From Saprospiraceae bacterium (GTDB lineage Bacteria; Bacteroidota; Bacteroidia; Chitinophagales; Saprospiraceae): a stretch of DNA of 64,000 nucleotides. The notes beneath the pieces were generated by a model. That model made no database searches. It was not told the DNA's origin and saw only the letters and a program-made list of their open reading frames with translations. Numbering within the stretch: position 1 is the stretch's first letter; each line of letters starts with the position of its first letter. Shown here piece by piece: positions 55,840 to 64,000 of the stretch. Made by a program: the position numbers and the translations under genes. The stretch covers positions 496,001-560,000 of the forward strand of contig JADJJL010000001.1 of the NCBI GenBank assembly GCA_016710265.1, given 5' to 3'.

Positions 55840-56484
55840 ATGAAAAAGGTTTCAGTTATCGCTACTTTGCTTTTCGCCATTCCATTTTTGTGCGCTGCAC
55901 AAAATCCAACATCACCGCTTCAAAATCCCAATACAAGGGTGTTGAAAAATTTTAACTCCGATTGGGTAAAATCCTTGGTCAAAACCCAAGTTTTGAGTCC
56001 TGTCTTCTTTGAAAAATTAGAAGGAATTTACGCAGAACTTAACAAGGACAGCTACGTAAACTTAAATGAGAACTTGGATGGTTTAGAATTAGATCAAAAT
56101 CATGGATCAACTGGTGACAACTTGTATAAAAAAGCAAGTTTGCTAATCGAAAAATTTGATTTTGAAAATGCTCAAAAATTATTGGGCAAACAAATCCTGG
56201 CAAATCCTCAGGATGATCTAGCAAGATATCTCTTGGGAATCACACAACTTAGCAGAGGAAATTATGGTGCTGCTGCAAGCAATTTTTCAAAAGTCAATCT
56301 CAATATCGCAAACAACAATATTCCTGTTCTCAATGAATTTAGAGACGATGTGCGCTTTTATTTTGCGATCTCCATCACTATGGTACCAGGTGGGAAGCCA
56401 ATTGCCAAAACCTTGTTTAAACAATTGAATTATGAAGGATCAAGCTATAAGTCCATCTGTCAAGAAATGTCTGAATTACTATAA
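55840..56484 (+). CDS. Exported TPR-like protein of the second sigma module
   Basis: The 214-residue product has a signal peptide (MKKVSVIATLLFAIPFLCAAQ). A helical-repeat domain spans about 90-200 and includes YKKASLLIEKFDFENAQKLL and DDLARYLLGITQLSRGNYGAAASNF, two TPR-like pairs. It resembles in layout the periplasmic part of the anti-sigma-like protein at 52845. It could be a soluble partner or decoy for that sensor; this is inference. A weaker version of the upstream TGTA...CAG element lies at 55769-55789, with 18-base spacing. The gene has its own terminator. Confidence 0.75.
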   Translation: MKKVSVIATLLFAIPFLCAAQNPTSPLQNPNTRVLKNFNSDWVKSLVKTQVLSPVFFEKLEGIYAELNKDSYVNLNENLDGLELDQNHGSTGDNLYKKASLLIEKFDFENAQKLLGKQILANPQDDLARYLLGITQLSRGNYGAAASNFSKVNLNIANNNIPVLNEFRDDVRFYFAISITMVPGGKPIAKTLFKQLNYEGSSYKSICQEMSELL

Positions 56485-56554
56485 TTTTTGGTAGGGCTCT
56501 ACAATTAAAAGTATACATAATCATTTGGTTTTTGAAATATCCACTGTTTTATCC

Positions 56555-56594
56555 AAAAAGAACAGGCTTTCATTGAAAGCCTGTTCTTTTTTAT
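56555..56594 (+). terminator. 17-bp terminator hairpin after the exported TPR-like gene
   Basis: AAAAAGAACAGGCTTTC (56555-56571) pairs perfectly with 56575-56591 around an ATT loop and runs into TT. Confidence 0.92.
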
Positions 56595-56662
56595 ATTCCC
56601 ATATCTATAAAAGTCCTCAATTATATAACTACCTTAAAAGTTTTGGTAGTGTCTTTTTAGTT

Positions 56663-56692
56663 ATTGCCTTCCTCCGAGGAAGGCAATTTTTC
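56663..56692. terminator. Hairpin at the 3' end of glutamine synthetase III
   Basis: ATTGCCTTCCT (56663-56673) pairs perfectly with 56677-56687 around CCG, beginning 5 bp past the glnN stop. A T-run follows on the plus strand, so it may serve mainly as a plus-strand terminator or as an mRNA 3'-end stabiliser for glnN. Confidence 0.65.
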
Positions 56693-58884
56693 TATCTATT
56701 GAAAAGTATTTCTCTGTACTTTGGAATAGGCCATAATTTATCTTCTACATACAACTCAAGTTCATCAATGTGGTTTCTAATTTCCAAAAAATGGGGTTTT
56801 ACATGATCACATAAATGGACCGCCACTTCTCTTGTTGACTTCATTTGATTGGCTTTTTCTCTTTCCTTTTCCATGGTCAGAATTCCCTGATGTGCAGCAT
56901 GGATGGATTCAGATATTTTTTGGAGGATATGTTGTTGTGCAGTCATCATATTCTTTCCAATACCTGCATTTTGCGCCGATTGGATGTTGTGGATTAAATC
57001 CGTTTGCGCTTTGATACAAGCCGGAAGTATTTGATTAATGGCCAACTCCTGAATAAGACTTGCTTCGATTTCAACCTTTTTAATATATTTTTCAAGATAA
57101 ATTTCATGTCGCGCCTCTTGCTCTCTTTCGGTCATGATGTTTAAATCACCAAACAAATGATGCGCTTTTTTAGTCGTGAGCGCATCCAATGCCTGAGGGG
57201 TGGTTTTAATATTGGGAAGGCCTCTTTTCTTGGCTTCCTCAGCCCAAGCATCACTGTAATTATCACCTTCGAATAAAATATTTTTAGAAGTCTGAATACA
57301 AGTTCTAAGTTCTTTGAGAATGGCTGAATCTTTCTTTTCTCCTTCCGCAATATGCTTGTCTACTTTGGTTTTAAAATCATTCAATTGGCTTGCAACAATG
57401 GTATTTAAAACCATCATGGCGTCTGCACAATTTGCAGAAGATCCCACGGCGCGGAATTCAAATTTATTTCCCGTAAAAGCAAATGGTGAGGTCCTGTTGC
57501 GGTCTGTATTGTCCATCATCACATCGGGAATCATTTTGTGGATGTCCAATTTAAGATCATTTTCTGCTTCTTCTTTTAAATCATTTTCTACTCTTATCTC
57601 GATAGCATCAAGCGCTTTTGTCAAATATTCTCCGATGAATACAGAAATAATGGCCGGCGGTGCTTCGTTTGCTCCCAATCTATAATCATTGCTTTCTGCA
57701 GCAATGGCTGCTCTTAAAAGATCTGCATGATCGTGAACTGCTTTTATCGTATTGATAAAAAAAGTAAGAAATTGTAAGTTGTTTCGCGGTGTTTTACCAG
57801 GTCCCAATAAATTTGTACCGGTGTCCGTACTCATGGACCAGTTGTTGTGTTTTCCACTTCCATTGATTCCTGCGAAAGGTTTTTCATGCAACAATACAAT
57901 GAGATTATGTCTTCTTGCGACCCTGTCCATTAAATCCATGAGCAGTGAATTATGGTCTACTGCAATGTTGGCTTCTTCAAACATGGGTGCCAATTCAAAT
58001 TGACTGGGTGCTACTTCATTGTGTCTGGTTCTGACAGGTATTCCCAATTTATGACATTCCATTTCTAAATCTACCATGTAGTTGAAAACGCGTTCTGGAA
58101 TGGCACCAAAATAATGGTCCTCCAATTGTTGGCCTTTTGCAGGGCTTCGTCCAAACACAGTGCGGCCTGAAGCCATCAAGTCAGGTCTTGCATAATACAT
58201 CGCTTTGTCAATTAAAAAATATTCTTGCTCCCAACCCAAAGTTGCATTGACCTTATTGACAAATCTATCAAAATATCGGGCCACTCCAGTTGCTGCTTTG
58301 TCCAAAGCTTCCAAAGATCTTATCAAGGGTGCTTTATGATCTAAGGCATCACCGGTGTAGGAGATAAAAACAGTGGGAATGCAAAGGGTTTTTGATCCGG
58401 CAATGTCCATAATAAATGCAGGTGACATGGGATCCCAGGCTGTATATCCTCTCGCCTCAAAAGTGGCTCTTAATCCTCCACTGGGAAATGAAGAAGCATC
58501 GGGTTCTTGTTGGACCAAGGCGTCTCCGTCAAATTTTTCTACAGCAGCGCCATTAGATGACAAGGTAAAAAATGAGTCATGCTTCTCAGCAGTTGTTCCA
58601 GTCAAGGGTTGAAACCAATGGGTGTAGTGGGTGGTTCCCTTTTCCATGGCCCAGGCTTTAAGGGCTGCAGCTATTTGGTCGGCCAGTTCTCTGGAGATTT
58701 TTTTACCATCTGCGATGGTTTGGTTATAGACTTTATAGGCATCGTTTGACAAATAGGCTCTTAGTTTGTCCTGCGTGAAGACATTTTCTGCATAATAGCT
58801 GGTAATCTTCCGATTATCTCTCTCTTTGACGGTTTTGGGTCTGGATTGAAATAAGTTTAATGCTGCACTTCTATTGGAGGACAT
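56692..58884 (-). CDS. glnN: Glutamine synthetase type III
   Basis: The 730-residue enzyme makes glutamine from glutamate, ammonia and ATP and is the main ammonia-assimilating form in many Bacteroidota. The length and signatures fit GSIII: FPSGGLRATFEARGYTAWDP, GWEQEYFLID, RTRHNEVAPSQFELAP, HEKPFAGINGSGKHNNWS, then NRTSPFAFTGNKFEFRAVGS. The C-terminal helical tail (about 600-730) is family-typical. It is cytoplasmic and forms a dodecamer. It is monocistronic, with a TACTTTTG -7 box about 40 bp upstream of the ATG. Confidence 0.97.
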   Translation of the reverse strand: MSSNRSAALNLFQSRPKTVKERDNRKITSYYAENVFTQDKLRAYLSNDAYKVYNQTIADGKKISRELADQIAAALKAWAMEKGTTHYTHWFQPLTGTTAEKHDSFFTLSSNGAAVEKFDGDALVQQEPDASSFPSGGLRATFEARGYTAWDPMSPAFIMDIAGSKTLCIPTVFISYTGDALDHKAPLIRSLEALDKAATGVARYFDRFVNKVNATLGWEQEYFLIDKAMYYARPDLMASGRTVFGRSPAKGQQLEDHYFGAIPERVFNYMVDLEMECHKLGIPVRTRHNEVAPSQFELAPMFEEANIAVDHNSLLMDLMDRVARRHNLIVLLHEKPFAGINGSGKHNNWSMSTDTGTNLLGPGKTPRNNLQFLTFFINTIKAVHDHADLLRAAIAAESNDYRLGANEAPPAIISVFIGEYLTKALDAIEIRVENDLKEEAENDLKLDIHKMIPDVMMDNTDRNRTSPFAFTGNKFEFRAVGSSANCADAMMVLNTIVASQLNDFKTKVDKHIAEGEKKDSAILKELRTCIQTSKNILFEGDNYSDAWAEEAKKRGLPNIKTTPQALDALTTKKAHHLFGDLNIMTEREQEARHEIYLEKYIKKVEIEASLIQELAINQILPACIKAQTDLIHNIQSAQNAGIGKNMMTAQQHILQKISESIHAAHQGILTMEKEREKANQMKSTREVAVHLCDHVKPHFLEIRNHIDELELYVEDKLWPIPKYREILFNR

Positions 58885-58924
58885 AAAATGGAGTTTTAGA
58901 AAATGAAATAATTAATTAGAAGCA

Positions 58925-58932
58925 CAAAAGTA
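58925..58932 (-). promoter_or_regulatory. -7 box of glnN
   Basis: The minus strand reads TACTTTTG, the TAnnTTTG consensus, 40 bp before the ATG at 58884. No TTTG was found at the normal -33 distance. Confidence 0.4.
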
Positions 58933-59084
58933 AAATATTTTTACTATTTTACACTCATTCGCATCAAAATTGACAAAATATTTGAATTATTTTTCATTTT
59001 CTAGGATCAAACTCCAGTTTTAGAATGAATTTTTCATATTTAAGAATATTTAATACAACAAGGAATTAATCACATCTAGCTTAG

Positions 59085-59395
59085 TGCACTTTGTGATTAG
59101 TGGTTAGTTTTTTACCACAAGGGACACAAAGGGAACATAAGGGACACAATGTTTAATTATTTGGAACAGCAATTTTTGAGTTCATAATCTATTCCTGATG
59201 TTTGTATTTATCCAATTTACTACTAGGATCACAAGGGACCAAAAGTTTGGCTAAATGGAAGAAATATATTTATAATTTTTGCAAAATATTCTTTGTGAAC
59301 TTTGTGTAAGTCTTTGTGCCCTTTGTGGTTAGAATAATTTATCTATAGGAAAACAATGGTTTAAACAAGGGACACAAATTTTAATTATTTGCAAT
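59085..59395. repeat. Bacteroidota CTTTGTG-type intergenic repeats in inverted orientation
   Basis: The 517-bp gap between glnN and aspS holds repeated words: CCACAAGGGACACAAAGGG near 59117, AAGGGACACAATGTTTAATT near 59138, CTTTGTGAACTTTGTGTAAG near 59291 and CTTTGTGCCCTTTGTGGTTA near 59312. AAGGGACACAAATTTTAATT follows near 59368. The plus-strand and minus-strand forms face each other and could pair. Similar CTTTGTG repeats are common in Bacteroidota intergenic DNA. No gene was seen in 58933-59401. Confidence 0.7.
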
Positions 59396-59401
59396 GACCA
59401 C

Positions 59402-61160
59402 TTAAGCTAATGTTGACTTTACATTTAATTCCGCAAGTTGCTTATCATCAAGTACCGATGGTGCATCGATCATCACATCTTTCCCCTGGTTGTTTTTTGG
59501 AAATGCAATGTAATCTCTGATGGAGGTATTGCCTTGCATGATGGTGCAAATGCGATCCAATCCAAATGCGATGCCACCATGCGGAGGTGCGCCATGCTCA
59601 AATGCTCCCAATAGAAAACCAAACTGTGCTTCTGCCTCTTCTCTGGTGAATCCCAATAAGTCAAAATTTTTCTCTTGGAGTTGTCGGTTGTGGATACGGA
59701 TAGAACCGCCTCCTAATTCAGATCCATTGATCACCAAATCATACGCATCGGCGCGAATGGAAAGTATGGTGTCTCTATCGTTGGATGCCATCAAAGAAAT
59801 GTCCTCCGGCAATGGACTGGTGAAAGGATGATGCATGGCAAAATATCTTCCAGCCTCTTCATTCCATTCTACCAATGGAAAATCCAATACCCAAAGCGGT
59901 TTGAAAACCCCGGCTGGGATCAGATTGTAACGACGTGCTACCTCCAGTCGGAGATCACCAAGTTGTTTAAGAACCTTGTCTTTTTCGCCGGTCAAAATGA
60001 GAATCGCATCTCCCTGTTCAGCTCCAATTTCTTGCCCAATAGTCTTTAACAATTCCTCAGAATAAAATTTAAGGATAGAAGATTTTACACCGTCGGGACT
60101 GTATTTAATGTACATCATTCCCTTTTGCTCCGATCTGTGGGCGTTTGACCCATTCGGTTAGATCGTTGATTTCTTTATTGCTTAGTTTGTCTTCAAGTCC
60201 TTTTAATATAATCCCTCGCATAAAAGGAGCTGAATCAATTACAGAAAATCCAGAACCCCTCAGTCCTTCTAATGACTGAAATTTCATATCTATCCGCAGA
60301 TCCGGTTTGTCAGAACCATAAGTCTCCATGGCTTCATGGTAACTCATGCGCGGAAATTCCGGAAGATCCAATTGCAGTGTATTTTTAAAAAGTGCTTTCA
60401 TCAATCCTTCGAATGCAGCTAACACATCTTCTCTTTCCACAAAAGCCATTTCACAGTCGATCTGTGTAAATTCCGGTTGTCTGTCTGCACGTAAATCCTC
60501 ATCTCTAAAACAGCGAACGATCTGAAAATATTTGTCCATGCCGGCCACCATCAGAATTTGTTTGAAAGTCTGTGGCGATTGCGGCAATGCATACCATTGA
60601 CCCGGATTCATCCTACTCGGTACCACAAAATCTCTGGCACCTTCTGGTGTGGATTTAATTAAATAGGGAGTTTCAATTTCTAGAAAGCCTAAGTCGCTTA
60701 GATATTTACGCGTCTCAAGTGCAATTTGATGACGGAAGATGAGTTTATCCCTCACTGGCTGACGGCGAATGTCCAGATAACGGTATTTCATTCTCAACTC
60801 ATCGCCACCATCGGTTTCATCTTCGATGGTAAATGGAGGAACCAACGAGCTGTTTAAAAGCTTCATTTCTGAAACTTCAATTTCTATATCTCCTGTGGGC
60901 CTGTTCGCATTTTTGCTGCTTCTTTCCTTCACCTGTCCAGAGACCTGGATCACATATTCTCTTCCACATTTTCTTGCTTCCATGCATAAATCTGGCTTGG
61001 ATTCCATGTTGAAAGACAACTGGGTTATACCATATCGGTCGCGCAAATCTATAAAAGTGAGCCCACCCAAATTTCGTGCAGCCTGCACCCAACCCGACAA
61101 GGTGACTTGATTTCCGACATGTTCTATTCTAAGTTCCCCACAATGATGCGACCTATACAT
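59402..61160 (-). pseudogene. aspS: Aspartyl-tRNA synthetase, split by a one-base frameshift
   Basis: Two overlapping frames make one AspRS of normal size (about 585 residues). The N-terminal part (61160 to 60105, 351 codons) carries the OB-fold anticodon domain and class II motifs 1-2 (FRDEDLRADRQPEFTQIDCEM; TPYLIKSTPEGARDF). The C-terminal part (60118 to 59402, 238 codons) has the rest of the GAD insert and motif 3 (GIAFGLDRICTIMQGN). The break lies in an AAAAGGG run at 60120-60126: RPQIGAKG continues as MMYIKYSPDG if one G is removed. AspRS is essential, so a sequencing/assembly indel is most likely. The 61161-61524 gap upstream has no gene. Confidence 0.92.
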
Positions 61161-61524
61161 ATGATTGTTGTTAATTGTAAAATGCGCAAAATTAATAGAA
61201 TTCCAGGTAGTTGCTGAAATCTACCATGTTAATTTGAGTTTTGAGTTTGAGGATTGGGTTTGAGAATTGAGAGTTAAGGGAGTCTTTGGAATATCTTATG
61301 ATTAATTCCTTGTGAAATTGAGTTGGAATTTAAATTGTAATCCACAATTTCTGAATTCAAAATAAAATTTTCCTCTTTGAATCTAAGTATATAACTTGCT
61401 GTAAGATGTGTTAAGATCCCAGCTACTGCCTCTAAATTTGCATATTCTTCGATTTCTCAATAGAGAAGTAGAGTTATAATTAAATTATATATAATAAAAT
61501 TTTATATGAATAGAATAGAGATTG
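61161..61524. other. Intergenic region between aspS and the GHMP kinase gene
   Basis: No coding frame with a family resemblance, terminator or RNA gene was recognised. A purine-rich stretch of TTTGAG/TTGAGA words occurs near 61235-61275. Confidence 0.4.
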
Positions 61525-61532
61525 TATCTTCG
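61525..61532 (+). promoter_or_regulatory. -7 box of the GHMP kinase gene
   Basis: TATCTTCG matches the -7 word found before fdhA. It lies 23 bp before the ATT that seems to begin the protein, and well before the GTG at 61586. The -33 match is weak (TTTTA at 61499-61503). Confidence 0.5.
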
Positions 61533-61555
61533 CCGCAGTTTAAAGATCCCGACTT

Positions 61556-62470
61556 ATTAAAGCTGAATTCTATTCAAGAGGCAAGGTGCTGATGAGCGCA
61601 GAATATTTGGTGGTGCATGGTGCTACTTGTCTTGCCATCCCTACACGTATGGGACAAAGAATGAAGGTGGCTGAATTATCAGGATCTGAGATTGTTTGGA
61701 CCTGTTATGATGACAAAGGAAAAAAGTGGTTTGAGGCAGGAATCGATTTAATGGGATTTGACATCATCTCTTCCACCGATGAAAAAATGTCCAAATACCT
61801 TCGCAAGCTGTTTAAAGCCTGCTGTAACAATAACTCAGAGTTCTTATCCCATTGGAAAAAATACAAGGTGGATCATTTTCTCGAATTCCCACGAGAATGG
61901 GGTTTGGGTTCATCCTCTACATTGATACGCAATATGGCCCTTTGGGCAGATATTAGTCCTTACCATTTGTATTTTGACCTGGAGGAAGGTTCAGGGTACG
62001 ATGTGGCTTGTGCCGGAGCGGAAGATCCCATTCTATATACCCTCGGTGACGGTGTGATCGATTTGCAAGAAGTCGAATTTAATCCATCTTTTGCCAATCA
62101 ACTTTATTTCCTTCCCTTGGGTCATAAAGTAGATTCTTCAGAAGCTGTAAAGGCACTCCGAAATAAAAAACCAGATAAATCGCTTATTCGGAAAGCATCA
62201 GATTTGACTCAAAAACTCGTGAATATCCAATCCCTCAGTGCATTTGAAAACTGGGTGGTAGAACATGAAAACCTCATTTCCTCATATATTGGACAGCCCA
62301 AAGTAAAAGATCAATTGTTCCCGGATTATTGGGGTGCCGCCAAAAGCCTTGGTGCCTGGGGTGGTGATTTGGTTTTGGTCAGTTCTAAAGAATCCAAACA
62401 AGACACTGAAAAATACTTTAAAGAAAAAAACTATCCTACTCTGGTTCCTTATAATGACTTGATTTCATAA
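61556..62470 (+). CDS. GYDIA-family GHMP kinase
   Basis: The protein has GHMP-kinase features: the N-terminal strand FYSRGKVLMSAEYLVVHGA, PTRMGQRMKV, the ATP-loop PREWGLGSSSTLIRNM, and the GYDxA-type motif SGYDVACAGA, with the C-terminal DYWGAAKSLGAWGGDLVLVS. It probably phosphorylates a small sugar or isoprenoid-like alcohol; the substrate is unknown. The full N-terminus (IKAEFYSRGKVL) is needed for the first strand. The only in-frame candidate for its initiator is ATT at 61556; the first GTG is at 61586 and would remove that strand. A stop lies at 61541. ATT initiation or a base error are both possible. The flavoprotein gene follows after 38 bp. Confidence 0.82.
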   Translation: MKAEFYSRGKVLMSAEYLVVHGATCLAIPTRMGQRMKVAELSGSEIVWTCYDDKGKKWFEAGIDLMGFDIISSTDEKMSKYLRKLFKACCNNNSEFLSHWKKYKVDHFLEFPREWGLGSSSTLIRNMALWADISPYHLYFDLEEGSGYDVACAGAEDPILYTLGDGVIDLQEVEFNPSFANQLYFLPLGHKVDSSEAVKALRNKKPDKSLIRKASDLTQKLVNIQSLSAFENWVVEHENLISSYIGQPKVKDQLFPDYWGAAKSLGAWGGDLVLVSSKESKQDTEKYFKEKNYPTLVPYNDLIS

Positions 62471-62508
62471 TACAAACAACCTAACTCACTCCCCAATGTT
62501 AATTTTCA

Positions 62509-63249
62509 ATGATTTGGCACGAAGCAGAATTTATCGGACAAAAAGCTGAGAGTCTTACAACCAGAAAATTTTGGTTTAAGTTAAAATCAGAGGAACCCAT
62601 TCCTTATTCAGCTGGGCAATTTTTCACATTTGACCTACCCTTAGGCCCCAAAAGGGCAGATCGTTGGAGAAGCTATACCGTTGCCAACGCTTATGATGGA
62701 AGCAATTTAATAGAGCTCTGTATTTCTTATAAAAAAGGAGGACTGGCGAGTGAATACTTTTTTGAAACTATCAATAAAGGAGAAATTGTCAAGTGCAAAG
62801 GACCAGATGGCGCTTTCACTTTACCAACAACAACCGCGAAAAATTTAGTTTTTATTTGCACCGGAACCGGCATAGCCCCATTCAGAGCCATGTTGCAGCA
62901 TATTGAAGCAGCCAAGCTCGAATACCCTTCCATTCATTTGGTCTTTGGTTGTCGTAAAGAGAAGGACATGCTTTATTTTGAAGAAATCGAGGATTGGGCC
63001 GGATATATTCCAAATTTTAAAGCCTCCATTTGTCTGTCTAGAGAAACCAAACTTCCATCTCCACAAAAAAACATCCAATACTATTCAGGATATATTCATC
63101 AGGCCTATCTACAAACTTCCAATATACCTAAAGGCGAAACAGTTTACATGATTTGTGGCTGGAATCAAATCATCGATGAGGTGGTCGTCCATTTGGTACA
63201 AGAGTTGAAGATTGATCGGAAGCAAATTCGGTTTGAGCTGTTTGGTTAG
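62509..63249 (+). CDS. FAD/NAD(P)-binding oxidoreductase (ferredoxin-NADP reductase-like)
   Basis: The 246-residue flavoprotein has an N-terminal FAD-binding barrel with DRWRSYTVAN (the RxYT/S motif) and GGLASEYFF. A C-terminal nucleotide-binding domain follows with FICTGTGIAPFRAMLQH, VFGCRKEKDMLYFEEI and VYMICGWNQIIDEV. It moves electrons between NAD(P)H and a small redox protein such as a ferredoxin; the partner is unknown. It lies 38 bp after the GHMP kinase gene and is probably cotranscribed with it. It contains no [2Fe-2S] domain. Confidence 0.88.
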   Translation: MIWHEAEFIGQKAESLTTRKFWFKLKSEEPIPYSAGQFFTFDLPLGPKRADRWRSYTVANAYDGSNLIELCISYKKGGLASEYFFETINKGEIVKCKGPDGAFTLPTTTAKNLVFICTGTGIAPFRAMLQHIEAAKLEYPSIHLVFGCRKEKDMLYFEEIEDWAGYIPNFKASICLSRETKLPSPQKNIQYYSGYIHQAYLQTSNIPKGETVYMICGWNQIIDEVVVHLVQELKIDRKQIRFELFG

Positions 63250-63266
63250 TTGATTCCTTTATACCT

Positions 63267-64000
63267 TTGGCTGATAAATTCAAGCCATTGGATCAAATTC
63301 AAGCCACGGATTACAGCAAATTTCTTCAGTCCAAAACGGCGGCCATCGTCGTCCTATTGGCCTTTGGGATTGCCCAGTGGTTTTATGCCGGTGTTAATGA
63401 TGGTTTCTATCAGGGTGAGGAAGGAGCCCATTATATCAACATGAAAGAGTTTTGGGAAAATCCGGGAATCATCATGGGTAACTGGGCCAAAACAGGTTGG
63501 AAAATCTTCATGGTTATACCTGGTTTACTGGGAAAAAATGCAGTACTGGCGGCTTCTATTATAATTAGTATGGCAACAGCCTGGTTGTGTTTTTTATATA
63601 CCAGAACCATGGGAATGAGGTTTCCAATACTGGTGATTTTTCTATTAATGTGCCAAACATTTTGGTTTAGTTTGGCCTTCAGACCCATCTGCGAACCTAC
63701 AGCTGCCTTCTTTTTAATTCTTGCTTGTTTGTTGCATCAACGAACGCATTTGGTTTGGGCTGCGCTCAGTTTTTCTTATGCATTAACTATCCGGCAAGAA
63801 TTGTACATACCCGGAATGATTTATGGCATTTATTTATTGACTCAAAAAAATTGGCGTGCTGCTTTTAGTATGGCGACTTTTCCAATTCTTTATAATTTAT
63901 TGGGATGGTGGGCGAGTGGTGATCCTTTTTATCTTTTTAGCAATGCCTTTAAGGCTGCAGATTTTGCCAATAAATACATGAGACCGGGTTTTGATCATTA
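63267..64000 (+). CDS. Multi-TM glycosyltransferase-like membrane protein (3' truncated by window)
   Basis: The frame is open to the right edge. It has a cytoplasmic head (LADKFKPLDQIQATDYSK) and a first TM (KTAAIVVLLAFGIAQWFYAG). Then comes NDGFYQGEEGAHYINMKEFW, an acidic lumenal loop like that of GT39/GT83-type mannosyl- and arabinosyltransferases. At least five further TM segments follow, with RQELYIPGMIYG between two of them. Those enzymes use lipid-linked sugars; that role is inferred from the layout. No ATG precedes the head in frame, and TTG 63267 is the most likely start, 18 bp after the previous stop. Confidence 0.65.
   Translation, partial: MADKFKPLDQIQATDYSKFLQSKTAAIVVLLAFGIAQWFYAGVNDGFYQGEEGAHYINMKEFWENPGIIMGNWAKTGWKIFMVIPGLLGKNAVLAASIIISMATAWLCFLYTRTMGMRFPILVIFLLMCQTFWFSLAFRPICEPTAAFFLILACLLHQRTHLVWAALSFSYALTIRQELYIPGMIYGIYLLTQKNWRAAFSMATFPILYNLLGWWASGDPFYLFSNAFKAADFANKYMRPGFDH

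Noticed and set aside
59085..59395. Insertion sequence remnant between glnN and aspS
   Set aside because: No transposase fragment was found; the words match the common CTTTGTG intergenic repeat.

Overview
The window reads as chromosomal DNA of a Bacteroidota bacterium, most likely in or near the Saprospiraceae. The lineage call is inference. It rests on type IX secretion sorting domains (types A and B), lipoproteins, promoter boxes of the TTTG / TAnnTTTG kind, a GlnN-type (type III) glutamine synthetase, a GYDIA-type GHMP kinase and the common CTTTGTGnnCTTTGTG intergenic repeat. No rRNA, tRNA, CRISPR array or intact insertion sequence was seen.

Layout. 1-4.3 kb: the 3' end of a large outer-membrane-barrel-like gene converges on mscL, and the space between them is filled exactly by a 16-copy, 113-114 bp satellite. 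4.3-13.7 kb: aconitase, a lipoprotein, an NAD-linked formate dehydrogenase (NuoE/NuoF fusion plus NuoG-like catalytic subunit) split by an AT-rich foreign-looking gene, and a DUF1801 protein. 13.8-23.9 kb: a heavy-metal efflux island with a DUF6660 protein, a CzcA-CzcC fusion, an intruding M28 peptidase, CzcB, a His-rich lipoprotein, DUF3703 and a Zn/Cd P-type ATPase with an altered phosphorylation loop. 24.1-28.1 kb: an AAA/DUF4143 ATPase with a six-copy 22-bp iteron array upstream, then a CotH-family surface protein whose signal peptide is cut by an amber codon.

28.2-37.3 kb, all on the minus strand: an ECF-like sigma factor, a membrane-anchored anti-sigma-like protein, an exported TPR-CHAT protease, an outer-membrane-like protein and a run of small exported cysteine-rich proteins, four of them tandem paralogues. 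37.4-39.6 kb: an Rhs remnant with a toxin-like C-terminus, a tight TonB-domain partner and a duplicated fragment. 39.6-48.3 kb: a six-gene operon for a cell-surface complex (two DUF1549-like lipoproteins, a Tat-exported DUF1501-like protein, a possible haem lipoprotein, a small lipoprotein and a 1460-residue type IX secreted CUB/PKD protein). 48.5-52.8 kb: an OmpA-family lipoprotein and a Dna2-like nuclease-helicase.

52.8-56.6 kb: a second sigma / anti-sigma pair beside three divergent, individually terminated genes for small exported proteins, two of them twin-CX3C miniproteins that share a near-identical 27-bp upstream element. 56.7-64 kb: glutamine synthetase III, an aspS broken by a one-base frameshift, a GHMP kinase that seems to start at ATT, a ferredoxin-reductase-like flavoprotein and the start of a membrane glycosyltransferase-like gene.

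The best candidate for an undescribed system is the pair of sigma/anti-sigma modules, each linked to families of tiny exported disulfide proteins and one also to an exported caspase-like CHAT protease. The satellite array and the iteron-controlled ATPase are the most striking non-coding signals.
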